From Alkaliphilus sp. B6464 (GTDB lineage: Bacteria; Bacillota; Clostridia; Peptostreptococcales; Natronincolaceae), in the NCBI RefSeq assembly GCF_018141165.1, contig NZ_CP058557.1, positions 1,178,001 through 1,242,000 of the forward strand: a DNA stretch of 64,000 nucleotides, read 5' to 3'. The notes beneath the pieces were generated by a model. That model saw nothing but the letters and a program-made list of their open reading frames with translations. It was not told where the DNA came from and searched no databases. Shown here one piece after another: positions 26,325 to 36,031 of the stretch (the stretch's first letter is position 1; each line of letters starts with the position of its first letter). Position numbers and translations under genes: made by a program.

Positions 26325-27761
26325 ATGACTAGGGCTCCTATTATAGATCAACTATTAGAACTAAATAATCAAGACATAGTATCATTTCATGTCCCAGGAC
26401 ACAAAAATGGGAGGATTTATAGTAAAATTTCATATAAAAAGTTTCAAGATATTGTATATAACTTAGATACTACAGAAATTCCTGGAACCGATAATCTGCA
26501 CAATGCTAAACATATAATCAGACAAAGTCAGGATAAGGCTAGCAAAATTTTTAAAAGTGAGGAGACATTCTTTTTGGTAAATGGTAGTACAGCTGGCATA
26601 TATAGTATGATAATGGCCTCCACCTGTCCGGGAGATAAAATACTTATAGATAGGAATTGTCATCAGTCAGTAATAAATGCTAGTATACTGGGTGACTTGG
26701 TACCAATATATGTTTATCCTAACATGGATGAAGAACAGGGAATTGCAATGGGAATATTACCGGAAGATATTGAAAAACAATTGATGGGGCATAATGATAT
26801 TAAAGCAGTAGTACTTACTTATCCAACTTACCATGGTATTGCATGTGATTTAAAAAAAATAAGGGAAATAGTACATAAATATGATAAAATACTATTAATA
26901 GATGAAGCTCACGGCGCACACTTTGGATTAAGTGAATATTTGCCTCCATCTGCCTTAAGCTGTGGAGCAGATGGAGTGGTACAAAGTACTCATAAAACAT
27001 TACCTTCTTTTACGCAAAGCTCTATGCTTCATGTACAGGGAGATAGAATAGATAGGGAGAAACTGAAGTTTATGCTTAGAATCCATCAAAGCAGCAGTCC
27101 ATCATACTTATTATTATCTTCTTTAGATTTTGCAGTTATGGTTTATGAAACTGAGGGTAAATATTTAATGAAAGCTTTACTTGAAAATATTAACAATTTT
27201 AGGGAAATGGTTTATAAACTAGGCAAAGTAAGTATAATGAGTAAGGATATAATAGGGATTAAGGGAGTCCATGCTATAGACCCTACTCGACTATGGTTTG
27301 GGTTAAAAGGTATTACAGGATATAAGCTGGAGCAAAGACTTAGAGATGAATTTAATATACAGATGGAGCTGTCTAATAATTATGGTGTATTGGCAGTAAC
27401 ATCAATTGCTAATGATACACAGGATTTTTACAAGTTGCTAAGTGCTCTTGATATAATTTCTAAAGAAGAAACAAATAAAAACTCTGATGAGCTACAAACT
27501 TTTATATACAAAATGCCTGAACAGGTTTTTACTCCAAGGCAAGCTTTATATAAGAACAAGAAAAGAGTATTGCTTAAGGAAAGTAGCGGCTATACTAGCG
27601 GGGAATATATAATACCATATCCGCCAGGTATTCCATTAATTGTTCCAGGGGAAAAAATTAATGATGAAATTATAGAACATGTTACAGCTATTATTCAGTC
27701 TGATAAAGAGATTTTAGGACTTAAAGATGCTAGTTACCACTGTATTGAAGTATTAGCATAG
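26325..27761 (+). CDS. Orn/Lys/Arg decarboxylase-like PLP enzyme (YaaO type)
   Basis: A 478-residue fold-type I PLP enzyme. It shows the FHVPGHKNG start typical of the family, the NGSTAGIYSM phosphate-binding segment, IDEAHGAHFG (cofactor Asp) and the PLP lysine in STHKTLPSFTQ. It has the length of the short Gram-positive forms lacking the N-terminal wing domain of E. coli decarboxylases. It would decarboxylate arginine or lysine, or a related amino acid, for polyamine formation; the substrate cannot be read. It sits between gin and tmk as yaaO does in Bacillus. Confidence 0.88.
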   Translation: MTRAPIIDQLLELNNQDIVSFHVPGHKNGRIYSKISYKKFQDIVYNLDTTEIPGTDNLHNAKHIIRQSQDKASKIFKSEETFFLVNGSTAGIYSMIMASTCPGDKILIDRNCHQSVINASILGDLVPIYVYPNMDEEQGIAMGILPEDIEKQLMGHNDIKAVVLTYPTYHGIACDLKKIREIVHKYDKILLIDEAHGAHFGLSEYLPPSALSCGADGVVQSTHKTLPSFTQSSMLHVQGDRIDREKLKFMLRIHQSSSPSYLLLSSLDFAVMVYETEGKYLMKALLENINNFREMVYKLGKVSIMSKDIIGIKGVHAIDPTRLWFGLKGITGYKLEQRLRDEFNIQMELSNNYGVLAVTSIANDTQDFYKLLSALDIISKEETNKNSDELQTFIYKMPEQVFTPRQALYKNKKRVLLKESSGYTSGEYIIPYPPGIPLIVPGEKINDEIIEHVTAIIQSDKEILGLKDASYHCIEVLA

Positions 27762-27860
27762 GTTAATCTATAGAATAGGTAAAGACTTAGCTCTTATGGA
27801 CTTTTAGAACTATCAGCCATCGAACAAAGTATAAAATAAAATAGCATATGAGGTGATTAG

Positions 27861-28490
27861 GTGAACAAAGGATTATTTATTACTATAGAAGGCCCAGATG
27901 GTGCTGGAAAATCTACACAAATTCCTTTTATTAAGAGGTTTTTAGAAAAAAAAGGGTATGAAGTATTATTAACAAGAGAGCCTGGAGGAACTGTAATAGG
28001 AGAGAAAATTAGAGGGTTAATTTTGGATAAAAGCCATCAAGAAATGTCAGATATTACTGAAGCTCTATTATACGCAGCTTCTAGAGCACAACATGTGGCA
28101 GAGCTTATTATTCCAGCTCTCAATGAGGGAAAGATTGTACTATGCGATAGATTTGTAGACTCAAGTATGGTTTACCAAGGAAAAGGTAGGGGTATAGGGT
28201 TAGAATCTATTAAAAATATTAATGATTTTGCTACTAACGGACTAAGGCCTAATCTTACTATTTTACTAGATATAGATCCTGAAGTAGGATTAAAACGTAT
28301 TAAGGCTACAAAAGAAGTAGATAGATTGGAGCAGGAAAAATTAGATTTCCATAGAAAAGTTTATGAAGGATATATGGAGCTTATTAATATGTATCCAGAG
28401 CGTATTAAGGTTATTAGTGCGAATCAATCTATTGAAGACATAAGTAAGGATATTGAAAGTAAATTAAAAATATTAATAGGGGAGGAATAA
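27861..28490 (+). CDS. tmk: Thymidylate kinase
   Basis: Phosphorylates dTMP to dTDP with ATP. 209 residues. P-loop GPDGAGKST at residues 10-18, TREPGGTVIGEKIR (substrate-binding DR[Y/F]-type partner), CDRFVDSSMVYQG, and a lid region with DRLEQ. GTG start with GAGGTG upstream. Start of a tight operon: four bases to darA, then holB and ricT. Confidence 0.96.
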   Translation: MNKGLFITIEGPDGAGKSTQIPFIKRFLEKKGYEVLLTREPGGTVIGEKIRGLILDKSHQEMSDITEALLYAASRAQHVAELIIPALNEGKIVLCDRFVDSSMVYQGKGRGIGLESIKNINDFATNGLRPNLTILLDIDPEVGLKRIKATKEVDRLEQEKLDFHRKVYEGYMELINMYPERIKVISANQSIEDISKDIESKLKILIGEE

Positions 28491-28494
28491 TTTT

Positions 28495-28824
28495 ATGAAA
28501 TTAATTATTGCTATTGTTCACGATGAGGATGTTCACCATCTTATAGATGATCTAACTAAAGATAAGTTCATGGTGACTAAATTAGCTACTACAGGGGGAT
28601 TTTTAAAGGCTGGAAATACAACACTGTTAATCGGTGTAGAAGATGATAAAGTAGATCGGGTTATTGAAATTATTAAAAATAATTGCGAAACAAGAAATCA
28701 GATGGTTACTGCACCGACTCCAATATCTGGAGCTGCAGGAGTTTTTATTCCATATCCTATAGAGGTTAAGGTTGGAGGGGCAACAATATTTGTTGTAGAT
28801 ATAGAAAAACATTTAAAACTGTAG
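28495..28824 (+). CDS. darA: Cyclic di-AMP receptor DarA/PstA (YaaQ)
   Basis: A 109-residue PII-like trimeric protein that binds c-di-AMP in Firmicutes. The family segments KLATTGGFLKAGNTTLLIGV, ending in the loop before DKVD, and the C-terminal YPIEVKVGGATIFVV are all present. Its downstream action is still not well known in the family. It lies four bases after tmk, the usual place. Confidence 0.93.
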   Translation: MKLIIAIVHDEDVHHLIDDLTKDKFMVTKLATTGGFLKAGNTTLLIGVEDDKVDRVIEIIKNNCETRNQMVTAPTPISGAAGVFIPYPIEVKVGGATIFVVDIEKHLKL

Positions 28825-28843
28825 TAGAAAGTAGGGACAGAGA

Positions 28844-29833
28844 ATGGCCTTTAAAGGTATTGTTGGGCAGGAAAAAGCTATAGAGAGCTTAAAACGAGCT
28901 CTAGAGCATGACCAAGTGGCCCATGCCTATTTGTTTGAAGGAGCAGAAGGACTAGGCAAGAAAGCTATAGCTCTAGAACTAGCCTCTGCTCTAGTTTGCA
29001 ATAGTAATAAGGACAGGCCATGTGGAAAATGTAGTAGTTGTGTAAAGGTAAGCAGCGGTAACCATCCTGAAATTAAAGTAATTGAAGGTAAAGGAACAAT
29101 AAAGGTCGATGAAATACGGGAGCTTATAAAGGATATACAACTAAAGCCCTATGAAGGCACACGAAAAGCCTATATTATATGTAATGCAGATAAAATGAAT
29201 ATACAAGCACAAAATGCTCTTTTAAAAACATTAGAAGAACCTCCTCTTTATGTTACTTTAATTCTGCTAACTACAAAGGGAAATAGCCTACTGCCTACAA
29301 TTGTTTCTAGATGTCAAACTATAAAGCTAAATCCTGTACGTTTAGAGGATATAAGATCATATTTAATTAATAGTAAAAATATTGATATGGAGAAAGCACA
29401 GATGCTTGCGGCTTTTTCTGGTGGGATTGTAGGTAGAGCAATCGAACTATTAGACAACCCTGATTTTCATCAAAGAAGAGAAGGGGTTATTAAATTATGT
29501 AACAATTTAATGGGTACAAAACTCCTTAGCATATTAGATCAAATTTCGTTTTTTGAGGAACAAAGACCATATACTGAAGAGATTTTTGATCTTATGGTTA
29601 GCTGGTATAGGGATCTTATGGTATATAAGGAAACGGGAAGTATGGATCTTGTAATAAATGTAGATAAAAAAGAAGAGATAGATTTTCAGGTAAAAGGAAT
29701 AGATTTAGGGAAAGTTAGAGATATTATTTTTATAATAGAAAAAGCAAAAAATAATTTGAAAAGCAATGTTCAATTCCACTTGAATATAGAAGTAATGCTT
29801 TTAAATATCCAGGAGGTATTATCTAAATGGTAA
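28844..29833 (+). CDS. holB: DNA polymerase III delta' subunit
   Basis: Clamp-loader subunit, 329 residues. AAA+ fold with P-loop-like FEGAEGLGKKAIA, a four-Cys zinc module (CNSNKDRPCGKCSSC), the sensor region NALLKTLEEPP and SRCQ (arginine-finger SRC motif). Ends by overlapping the start of ricT by seven bases. Confidence 0.94.
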   Translation: MAFKGIVGQEKAIESLKRALEHDQVAHAYLFEGAEGLGKKAIALELASALVCNSNKDRPCGKCSSCVKVSSGNHPEIKVIEGKGTIKVDEIRELIKDIQLKPYEGTRKAYIICNADKMNIQAQNALLKTLEEPPLYVTLILLTTKGNSLLPTIVSRCQTIKLNPVRLEDIRSYLINSKNIDMEKAQMLAAFSGGIVGRAIELLDNPDFHQRREGVIKLCNNLMGTKLLSILDQISFFEEQRPYTEEIFDLMVSWYRDLMVYKETGSMDLVINVDKKEEIDFQVKGIDLGKVRDIIFIIEKAKNNLKSNVQFHLNIEVMLLNIQEVLSKW

Positions 29834-30714
29834 CGGTTGTAGGAGTAAGATTCAAAAAGGCAGGAAAGATATACTATTTTGATCCTAGCGACATAGAAAT
29901 AAATAAAAATGATTCTGTTATTGTTGAAACTGCTAGAGGGGTAGAATTTGGACAGGTTGTAGTTGGGCCAAAGCAGGTTTTAGAAGAAGATATTGTTAGC
30001 CCTTTAAAATCCGTTATCCGTATTGCCACAGAAGAAGATGAAAACCAGCATACAGAGAATAAGATAAAAGAAAAGGAAGCTCTAGAAGTTTGTACTGAAA
30101 AAATACGAAAACATGACCTAGATATGAATCTAGTAGATGTTGAATATACATTTGATAATAATAAAGTAATCTTCTATTTTACTGCAGATGGTAGGGTTGA
30201 TTTTAGAGAGTTAGTAAAGGATTTAGCTTCTGTTTTTAAAACAAGAATAGAACTAAGGCAAATAGGTGTAAGAGATGAGGCAAAAATGCTCGGAGGAATT
30301 GGTCCATGCGGTAGATCACTTTGTTGTTCCACTTGGCTTGGCGATTTTGAGCCAGTTTCAATTAAAATGGCTAAGGATCAAAATCTTTCTTTAAATCCTG
30401 CTAAAATTTCGGGTATTTGTGGCAGATTATTTTGCTGTTTAAAATATGAGCATGATGTATACGCACAAATCCTACAAAAACTGCCGAATGTGGGCTCTAT
30501 AGTTTTAACTCCAGATGGAGAAGGTATTGTAGTTGAAGCCAATGTATTATTAGAGTTTGTGAAGGTTAAAATTAATAATCCTAATGATAATAATGGAGAA
30601 ATTAAATCCTACTTTTTACATGATGTAACTAAGGTTAAAGAAGTTGAAGTAGAAGATGAATTAGATATTCCAGAAGAGCTAAAATCTGAATTGAAGAAAT
30701 TAGATGAAATATAG
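29827..30714 (+). CDS. ricT: RicT/YaaT, PSP1-domain protein
   Basis: A 295-residue PSP1 protein. In Bacillus RicT joins RicA and RicF in the Fe-S-carrying Y-complex that helps RNase Y process mRNA and is needed for sporulation and competence. The conserved Cys clusters GPCGRSLCCSTWLGDF and GICGRLFCCLKYE are intact. The ribosome site AGGAGG lies inside the end of holB. It ends the tmk-darA-holB-ricT run. Confidence 0.93.
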   Translation: MVTVVGVRFKKAGKIYYFDPSDIEINKNDSVIVETARGVEFGQVVVGPKQVLEEDIVSPLKSVIRIATEEDENQHTENKIKEKEALEVCTEKIRKHDLDMNLVDVEYTFDNNKVIFYFTADGRVDFRELVKDLASVFKTRIELRQIGVRDEAKMLGGIGPCGRSLCCSTWLGDFEPVSIKMAKDQNLSLNPAKISGICGRLFCCLKYEHDVYAQILQKLPNVGSIVLTPDGEGIVVEANVLLEFVKVKINNPNDNNGEIKSYFLHDVTKVKEVEVEDELDIPEELKSELKKLDEI

Positions 30715-30792
30715 ATTTATATAGTATGTAATAATAATAAAAGGAAAAGCTTATATAGAATGGTTTATACATTACCATAGGAGGTGGTTATG

Positions 30793-30963
30793 ATGGCTTA
30801 TGTAATTACTGATGAGTGTATTAGCTGTGGTGCTTGTGAGTCAGAATGTCCAGTAGATGCTATTACAGCTGGCTCAGACAAATATGTTATAGATGCTGCA
30901 ACATGTATCGAATGTGGAGCTTGTGCAAATGTATGTCCAGTAGATGCACCAATTCCACAATAG
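30793..30963 (+). CDS. 2[4Fe-4S] ferredoxin
   Basis: A 56-residue clostridial-type ferredoxin, missed by a 60-codon cutoff. It has two full cluster motifs, CISCGACESECP and CIECGACANVCP, each followed by VDA. It carries electrons at low potential for enzymes such as 2-oxoacid:ferredoxin oxidoreductases. There are two ATGs in a row; I chose 30793 because it is better spaced from aGGAGGTGG. Own terminator follows directly. Confidence 0.97.
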   Translation: MAYVITDECISCGACESECPVDAITAGSDKYVIDAATCIECGACANVCPVDAPIPQ

Positions 30964-30990
30964 GACCCTTAGATAAGGGTCTTTATTATT
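30964..30990 (+). terminator. Ferredoxin terminator
   Basis: gaccctt (30964-30970) pairs with aagggtc (30975-30981), then TTTATTATT. The following bases up to 31254 hold no gene that I can support. Confidence 0.82.
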
Positions 30991-31254
30991 GCAATAAAAA
31001 ATATAGGTTCTCTAATTACTAAAGTACTATTAACTGATTTTTACGACTTTTATAACTAATGTAACATATTGAATAATCAATGCTTATATATTTACAAGGC
31101 GCTTTTATAGAGTTTATAAAAAATAGCAGGTCATATTTACTTATTACTATTGCAAAGTTAAGTAATATTTTCTATTATAGTATGGGAGTATTATTATATA
31201 GTTATTAATGAAATACATAGCCTGAATTATCTAAAAGTTATAGGAGTTGATATT

Positions 31255-32514
31255 GTGGCAGAACATGTAATAGATAATGCAAAAAAATGTTTGCAATGTA
31301 AAAATCCAAGATGTCAAAAAGGGTGTCCTATCAATACCCCTATAAAAGAAATGATCAATTTATTTTTAGAAGGAGACATTAATGGGGCTGGAAAAATTGT
31401 ATTTGAGAACAACCCATTATCTGTAGTATGCTCTTTAGTATGCCCCCATGAAAGGCAGTGTGAGGGTAGTTGTATATTAGGAATAAAATCAAGTCCTGTT
31501 AAAATAGGTGATATAGAGAACTATATTTCAGACTATAGTTTAAATTTAATAGATTTAAAACCGGAGAAAAAACGCAAAGGTAATATTGGAATAATAGGCT
31601 CTGGTCCAGCAGGTATTACTATAGCCTTACTGCTAGCCTTAAAAGGATATAATATTACAATATTTGAAGCTAAAGATAAGATAGGTGGAATGCTTAGATA
31701 CGGAATTCCGGAGTTTAGATTACCTAAAGATATTTTAGACAAAATTAAAAATAGATTAGTAGAGCTAGGTGTCGTAATTAGACCTAACGTATTAGTAGGT
31801 TCTAGAATAACCATTGAAGAGTTGTTTAGAGACGGATTTGATGCTATATTTATCGGTACAGGTGTATGGCAACCTAAAAAGCTAAATATTAAAGGTGAAG
31901 GCTTAGGACATGTTCATTTTGCAATTGACTATTTAAAAAACCCTGATGTATATAAATTAGGAAATAAGGTGTGCGTTATTGGTGGTGGAAACGTTGCAAT
32001 GGATGTAGCTAGAACAGCTATTAGAAAAGGTTCTAAAGAGGTTACTATAATGTATAGGAGAGGCACTGAAGATATGCCTGCAACTAATCATGAAATAGAA
32101 TATGCTAAGGTAGATGGAGTTAAGTTTGAGTTGTATAGGGCTCCTATTGAAATTACAGAGGAAGGTATAATTTATATTGAAACTAAGATGGTAGCTGACG
32201 AAGCTGGAGAAAGACTTGTTGCTGTAGATGGTTCTGAAAGCTTATTTGAGTGTAACTCTATTATAGTTGCAGTTAGCCAAGGACCTAGAACTAATATAAT
32301 ATCTACAACAAAAGGAATAGAGGTAAACGAAAGAGGATTAGCGATAGTAGATGAAGATGGCAGAACTACTAAAGAAGGAGTTTTTGCATCTGGGGATGTT
32401 GTTACTGGAGCGAGAACTGTTGTAGAGGCAGTAAAATATTCGAAGCATGTAGCTGAGGCTATTGATAAATATGTTAGTGAAAAATATGGGAAAAAATCTA
32501 ATAAAGTATGTTAA
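31255..32514 (+). CDS. GltD/NfnB-like NAD(P)H-dependent flavin Fe-S oxidoreductase
   Basis: A 419-residue protein of the small-subunit glutamate synthase family. N-terminal Cys-rich domain with CLQCKNPRCQKGC and CSLVCPHERQCEGSC for [4Fe-4S] clusters; FAD Rossmann fold (GIIGSGPAGITIALL); NAD(P)H Rossmann fold (VIGGGNVAMDVA); C-terminal FAD contact (GVFASGDVVTG). Without a GltB-type partner nearby it may pass electrons between NAD(P)H and ferredoxin-type partners. It should not be called a glutamate synthase with certainty. GTG start, AGGAG eight bases upstream. Confidence 0.85.
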   Translation: MAEHVIDNAKKCLQCKNPRCQKGCPINTPIKEMINLFLEGDINGAGKIVFENNPLSVVCSLVCPHERQCEGSCILGIKSSPVKIGDIENYISDYSLNLIDLKPEKKRKGNIGIIGSGPAGITIALLLALKGYNITIFEAKDKIGGMLRYGIPEFRLPKDILDKIKNRLVELGVVIRPNVLVGSRITIEELFRDGFDAIFIGTGVWQPKKLNIKGEGLGHVHFAIDYLKNPDVYKLGNKVCVIGGGNVAMDVARTAIRKGSKEVTIMYRRGTEDMPATNHEIEYAKVDGVKFELYRAPIEITEEGIIYIETKMVADEAGERLVAVDGSESLFECNSIIVAVSQGPRTNIISTTKGIEVNERGLAIVDEDGRTTKEGVFASGDVVTGARTVVEAVKYSKHVAEAIDKYVSEKYGKKSNKVC

Positions 32515-32521
32515 TTAAAAT

Positions 32522-32567
32522 AAAAATCAAGGGTATAGACATAAGTGCTTATTCTTGATTTTTTTTA
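32522..32567 (+). terminator. Terminator after the oxidoreductase gene
   Basis: aaaaatcaag (32522-32531) pairs with cttgattttt (32554-32563), followed by a T run. Confidence 0.75.
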
Positions 32568-32699
32568 ATTTTATTATTTAGAGTAAACATATAAAATGGT
32601 ATTATTTTATATTGTATATCTTTTATGTTATAATCATATGAAATTTATATCCAATTTAAAGTATTCAAAAAATAAGACATGATAAAAAAATATCAAGAG

Positions 32700-32728
32700 T
32701 TGAAAAAATATTCTAAAAGATGTATTAT
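32700..32728 (+). promoter_or_regulatory. Sigma-A promoter of the glycine cleavage operon
   Basis: TTGAAA (32700-32705), 17 bases, TATTAT (32723-32728), placed about 50 bases before the glycine riboswitch. Confidence 0.7.
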
Positions 32729-32779
32729 TGTCTTATAAAGCGCTATATAAAAAACATACATACAGTACCAGATGATAAC

Positions 32780-32957
32780 AACGAGAGATATCCACTAGGG
32801 TAGCCGAAGAAGCAATGTAAAAGATGCCAATTTTTTTACAGAAACTTTCAGGCAGAAGGATCGTTGTTTGATGGAACTCTGAAGAGCCCGTATATGCGGC
32901 GCCGTAGGAGAAATACATTTTAGTGTAGAAACTCTCAGGCAAAAATACAGAGGACAT
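32780..32957 (+). ncRNA. Tandem glycine riboswitch
   Basis: Two consecutive glycine aptamers. The first has GAGAGA, GCCGAAGAAGCAA, then AAACTTTCAGGCAGAAGGA and GAACTCTGAAGAGCCC. The second has CGCCGTAGGAGAAAT, GAAACTCTCAGGCAAAAATACAGAGGAC. It would switch on the glycine cleavage operon when glycine is high. The following hairpin at 33042-33063 contains GGAGGA and TCCTC arms without a U-tract. Confidence 0.95.
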
Positions 32958-33041
32958 GATGGCAGATTTTCTTACTATTCCATTATGTTCTTATTTTTTG
33001 CATAAATTATGAGAATATATTTTAAACTTGGGAATAGTTTT

Positions 33042-33063
33042 GTATGGAGGAATTTCCTCATAC
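33042..33063 (+). promoter_or_regulatory. Hairpin in the expression platform of the glycine riboswitch
   Basis: gtatggagga pairs with tcctcatac across three bases. It lies between the aptamers and gcvT and may be part of the switching structure. No T tract, so not a standard terminator. Confidence 0.45.
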
Positions 33064-33129
33064 TATTAATTAAAATGATGTACTAGCTTTAATTTAGGGT
33101 AAATTATTATAAAAGAGGAGGAGATATTT

Positions 33130-34236
33130 ATGACCGAGCTGCGCAGAACATCCTTGTATGAAGCACACAAGAGACATGGCGGCAAATTAGTTGATTATGC
33201 AGGATGGGAAATGTCAGTACAGTTTGAGGGATTAACAGCTGAACACGAGGCAGTAAGAACAGCAGCAGGAATATTCGATGTATCTCACATGGGGGAAATT
33301 GAAGTAAAGGGGAATCAAGCAGAGGATTTTGTTCAGTACCTAGTTACAAACGACATATCTGTGCTTGAAGATAACCAAATTCTTTATACCTTCATGTGTT
33401 ACCCAGATGGAGGAGTAGTAGATGACCTTTTAGTCTATAAGTTTAACAATAATCATTACTATCTAGTAGTTAATGCAAGCAATGTTGATAAAGATTATGA
33501 GTGGATGAAGCAAAATTTAGGTAAATATGATGCAGAATTAATCAATATTTCTGAGGATGTATCAGAAATTGCTATTCAAGGGCCAAAGGCTCAAGAAATA
33601 TTGCAAGAGCTTACTGATACAGATCTTTCAGAAATAAAGTTCTTCTATTTAAAAAGAGATGTAAATATAAATGGTGCTAACTGTCTTGTTTCAAGAACAG
33701 GCTATACTGGGGAAGATGGTTTTGAAATTTACTTAGATCATAAAGATGCTAATGATTTGTGGGAAAAGCTTATGGAAGTTGGTAAAGATAAAGGATTAAG
33801 GCCAGCGGGACTTGGAGCAAGGGACACCTTGAGGTTTGAAGTTGCCCTACCTCTTTATGGCAATGAAATCTCCCAGGATATTAGTCCTCTAGAAGCGGGA
33901 TTAGGCTTTTTTGTAAAGTTAAATAAAACTGACTTTATTGGTAAGGATGCCCTTGTTAAGCAAAAACAAGAGGGGTTAAAGAGAAAACTAGTGGGATTTG
34001 AAATGAAAGAAAATGGAGTACCTAGACATGGATACGAGGTTATGGCCGATGGAAAGGTTATAGGCTTTGTAACTACTGGGTATAATTCTCCAAGTCTGAA
34101 GAAAAATATTGGTTTTGCTTTAGTTGATGCTAAGTATGCAGCCTTAGGTACACCAATAGAAATTAAAGTTAGAAAGAAAATTTTAAAGGCAGAGGTAGTT
34201 GGTAAAAAGTTTTATGATAAACATACTAAAAAATAA
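33130..34236 (+). CDS. gcvT: Glycine cleavage system T protein (aminomethyltransferase)
   Basis: Transfers the methylene of aminomethyl-lipoyl-GcvH to tetrahydrofolate, freeing ammonia. 368 residues of normal length. FDVSHMGEI, the folate-binding Asp region, TGYTGEDGFEIY and LGARDTLRFE are all present. First gene of gcvT-gcvH-gcvPA-gcvPB behind the glycine riboswitch; the gap to gcvH is 69 bases. Confidence 0.97.
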   Translation: MTELRRTSLYEAHKRHGGKLVDYAGWEMSVQFEGLTAEHEAVRTAAGIFDVSHMGEIEVKGNQAEDFVQYLVTNDISVLEDNQILYTFMCYPDGGVVDDLLVYKFNNNHYYLVVNASNVDKDYEWMKQNLGKYDAELINISEDVSEIAIQGPKAQEILQELTDTDLSEIKFFYLKRDVNINGANCLVSRTGYTGEDGFEIYLDHKDANDLWEKLMEVGKDKGLRPAGLGARDTLRFEVALPLYGNEISQDISPLEAGLGFFVKLNKTDFIGKDALVKQKQEGLKRKLVGFEMKENGVPRHGYEVMADGKVIGFVTTGYNSPSLKKNIGFALVDAKYAALGTPIEIKVRKKILKAEVVGKKFYDKHTKK

Positions 34237-34305
34237 CTTTAAATAAATATCTAAAAAATAAAAAACAATAGAAAATAATAAAAACAATTAAAGGAGGAGT
34301 ATGGT

Positions 34306-34689
34306 ATGAAAATTGTAGAAGGACTTTTATATTCAAATGATCACGAGTGGGTAAAGGTAGAAGGAAATAAGGCTTACATTGGGGTTACAGACTATGCACA
34401 ACATGCATTAGGAGAAATCGTTTATATTGAAATGCCAGAAGTCGGGGATGAGTTTGACAAAGGTGATGTTTTTGGTGTTGTTGAGTCTGTAAAAGCAGCT
34501 TCTGACTCATATCTGCCAGTTTCAGGAAAAGTAGTTGAGATTAATGAAGCTCTAGAAGATTCTCCTGAACTTGTAAACGAAGATGCTTTTGCTAACTGGA
34601 TTTTAGCAGTTGAATTAACAGATGAATCTGAACTTGGAACATTAATGAATGATGTAGAATACAAAGAGTTTTGCGATAAGGAGGAATAG
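34306..34689 (+). CDS. gcvH: Glycine cleavage system H protein (lipoyl carrier)
   Basis: 127-residue lipoyl-domain shuttle. The lipoylated Lys sits in [20 protein letters not shown] and [19 protein letters not shown] are family signatures. GGAGG upstream. One base separates it from gcvPA. Confidence 0.97.
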   Translation: MKIVEGLLYSNDHEWVKVEGNKAYIGVTDYAQHALGEIVYIEMPEVGDEFDKGDVFGVVESVKAASDSYLPVSGKVVEINEALEDSPELVNEDAFANWILAVELTDESELGTLMNDVEYKEFCDKEE

Positions 34690-34690
34690 T

Positions 34691-36031
34691 ATGCATAGGT
34701 ACATACCTAATACAGACACCGATGTCAAGCGAATGCTGGATGCTATTGGAGCTAACTCCATGGAGGATCTGTTTAAGGACATACCTAAAGGACTTCAATT
34801 AGGTAGAGAACTTAATATAGAAGGACCATATTCCGAAATGGAAATAGTTCGCCATATGAAAGACCTTAGCGGAAAAAACAAAAGTACAGATGATCTAGTT
34901 TGCTTCTTAGGGGCAGGGGCATACGATCACTATATTCCTAGCGTAATTAAACATCTAGCGGGAAGATCAGAGTTTTATACAGCTTATACTCCATATCAAC
35001 CAGAAATTAGTCAAGGTACCCTACAAGCAATATTTGAGTATCAAACTATGATCTGCAGTTTAACAGGTATGGATGTAGCGAATGCTTCTATTTATGATGG
35101 TGCGACTGCGTGTGCTGAAGCGGCAATAATGGCAGCTGATAATACAAGACGTAAATCCATTGTTGTTTCTTCAACGGTACATCCTGAAGTAAGAAATGTT
35201 TTAAAAGTATATATGGGATTTAGAAATATTGAAGTAGTCGAAGTAGATATGCAAGATGGAGTAACAGATATAGACAAATTGAAGTCTGTAGTTGGAAAAG
35301 ACACCGCAGGAGTTATAATCCAAAACCCGAACTTCTTTGGTATTATTGAAGATATAACAGAGGTTGAAAAAATTACTCATGAAAATAAAGCACTATTTAT
35401 TAATTATGTAGATCCTATTTCATTAGGAATATTAAAAAGTCCAGGAGAACTAGGTGCAGACATAGTTGTTGGAGAAGGCCAATCATTAGGAAATAGCTTA
35501 AACTTTGGTGGACCATATTTAGGCTTCTTTGCAACTACATCTAAGTTAGTTAGAAAGATTCCTGGAAGAATAGTTGGTCAGTCTGAGGATGTAGATGGTA
35601 AGAGAGCGTTTGTTCTTACATTACAGGCAAGAGAGCAACATATTAGAAGATATAAAGCTACTTCAAATATTTGTTCTAACCAAGGGTTAGTTGCTCTTAT
35701 GGCTTCTATTTATCTAACTACTTTAGGTAAAAAAGGAATTAGAGAAGTAGCTATGCAAAGTACTCAAAAAGCTCATTATGCTTTTAATGAGATTACTAAG
35801 GGTGGTAAGTTTAAACCATTATTTGATAAGCCATTCTTTAAAGAGTTTGCAGTAACTAGTAATTTAGATAGCTCTAAGGTTAATGAAGAGTTATTGAAGA
35901 ACAACATCCTTGGAGGATATGAACTTAAAAAAGAATATTCAGAGTTAGATAATGGATTGTTGTTATGTGTAACTGAGAAAAGAACTAAGGAAGAAATAGA
36001 TAAATTGGCTAGAGTAATGGAGGTGATATAA
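34691..36031 (+). CDS. gcvPA: Glycine dehydrogenase (decarboxylating) subunit 1
   Basis: N-terminal half of the split P protein, 446 residues, as usual in Firmicutes and archaea. It forms an A2B2 complex with GcvPB to decarboxylate glycine onto lipoyl-GcvH. Family motifs [19 protein letters not shown] and [10 protein letters not shown] are present. Its TAA overlaps the ATG of gcvPB by one base, which keeps the two subunits coupled. Confidence 0.97.
   Translation: MHRYIPNTDTDVKRMLDAIGANSMEDLFKDIPKGLQLGRELNIEGPYSEMEIVRHMKDLSGKNKSTDDLVCFLGAGAYDHYIPSVIKHLAGRSEFYTAYTPYQPEISQGTLQAIFEYQTMICSLTGMDVANASIYDGATACAEAAIMAADNTRRKSIVVSSTVHPEVRNVLKVYMGFRNIEVVEVDMQDGVTDIDKLKSVVGKDTAGVIIQNPNFFGIIEDITEVEKITHENKALFINYVDPISLGILKSPGELGADIVVGEGQSLGNSLNFGGPYLGFFATTSKLVRKIPGRIVGQSEDVDGKRAFVLTLQAREQHIRRYKATSNICSNQGLVALMASIYLTTLGKKGIREVAMQSTQKAHYAFNEITKGGKFKPLFDKPFFKEFAVTSNLDSSKVNEELLKNNILGGYELKKEYSELDNGLLLCVTEKRTKEEIDKLARVMEVI

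Noticed and set aside
31000-31254. Hidden gene between ferredoxin and the GltD-like gene
   Set aside because: All frames are short and lack ribosome sites; the stretch looks like a promoter region.
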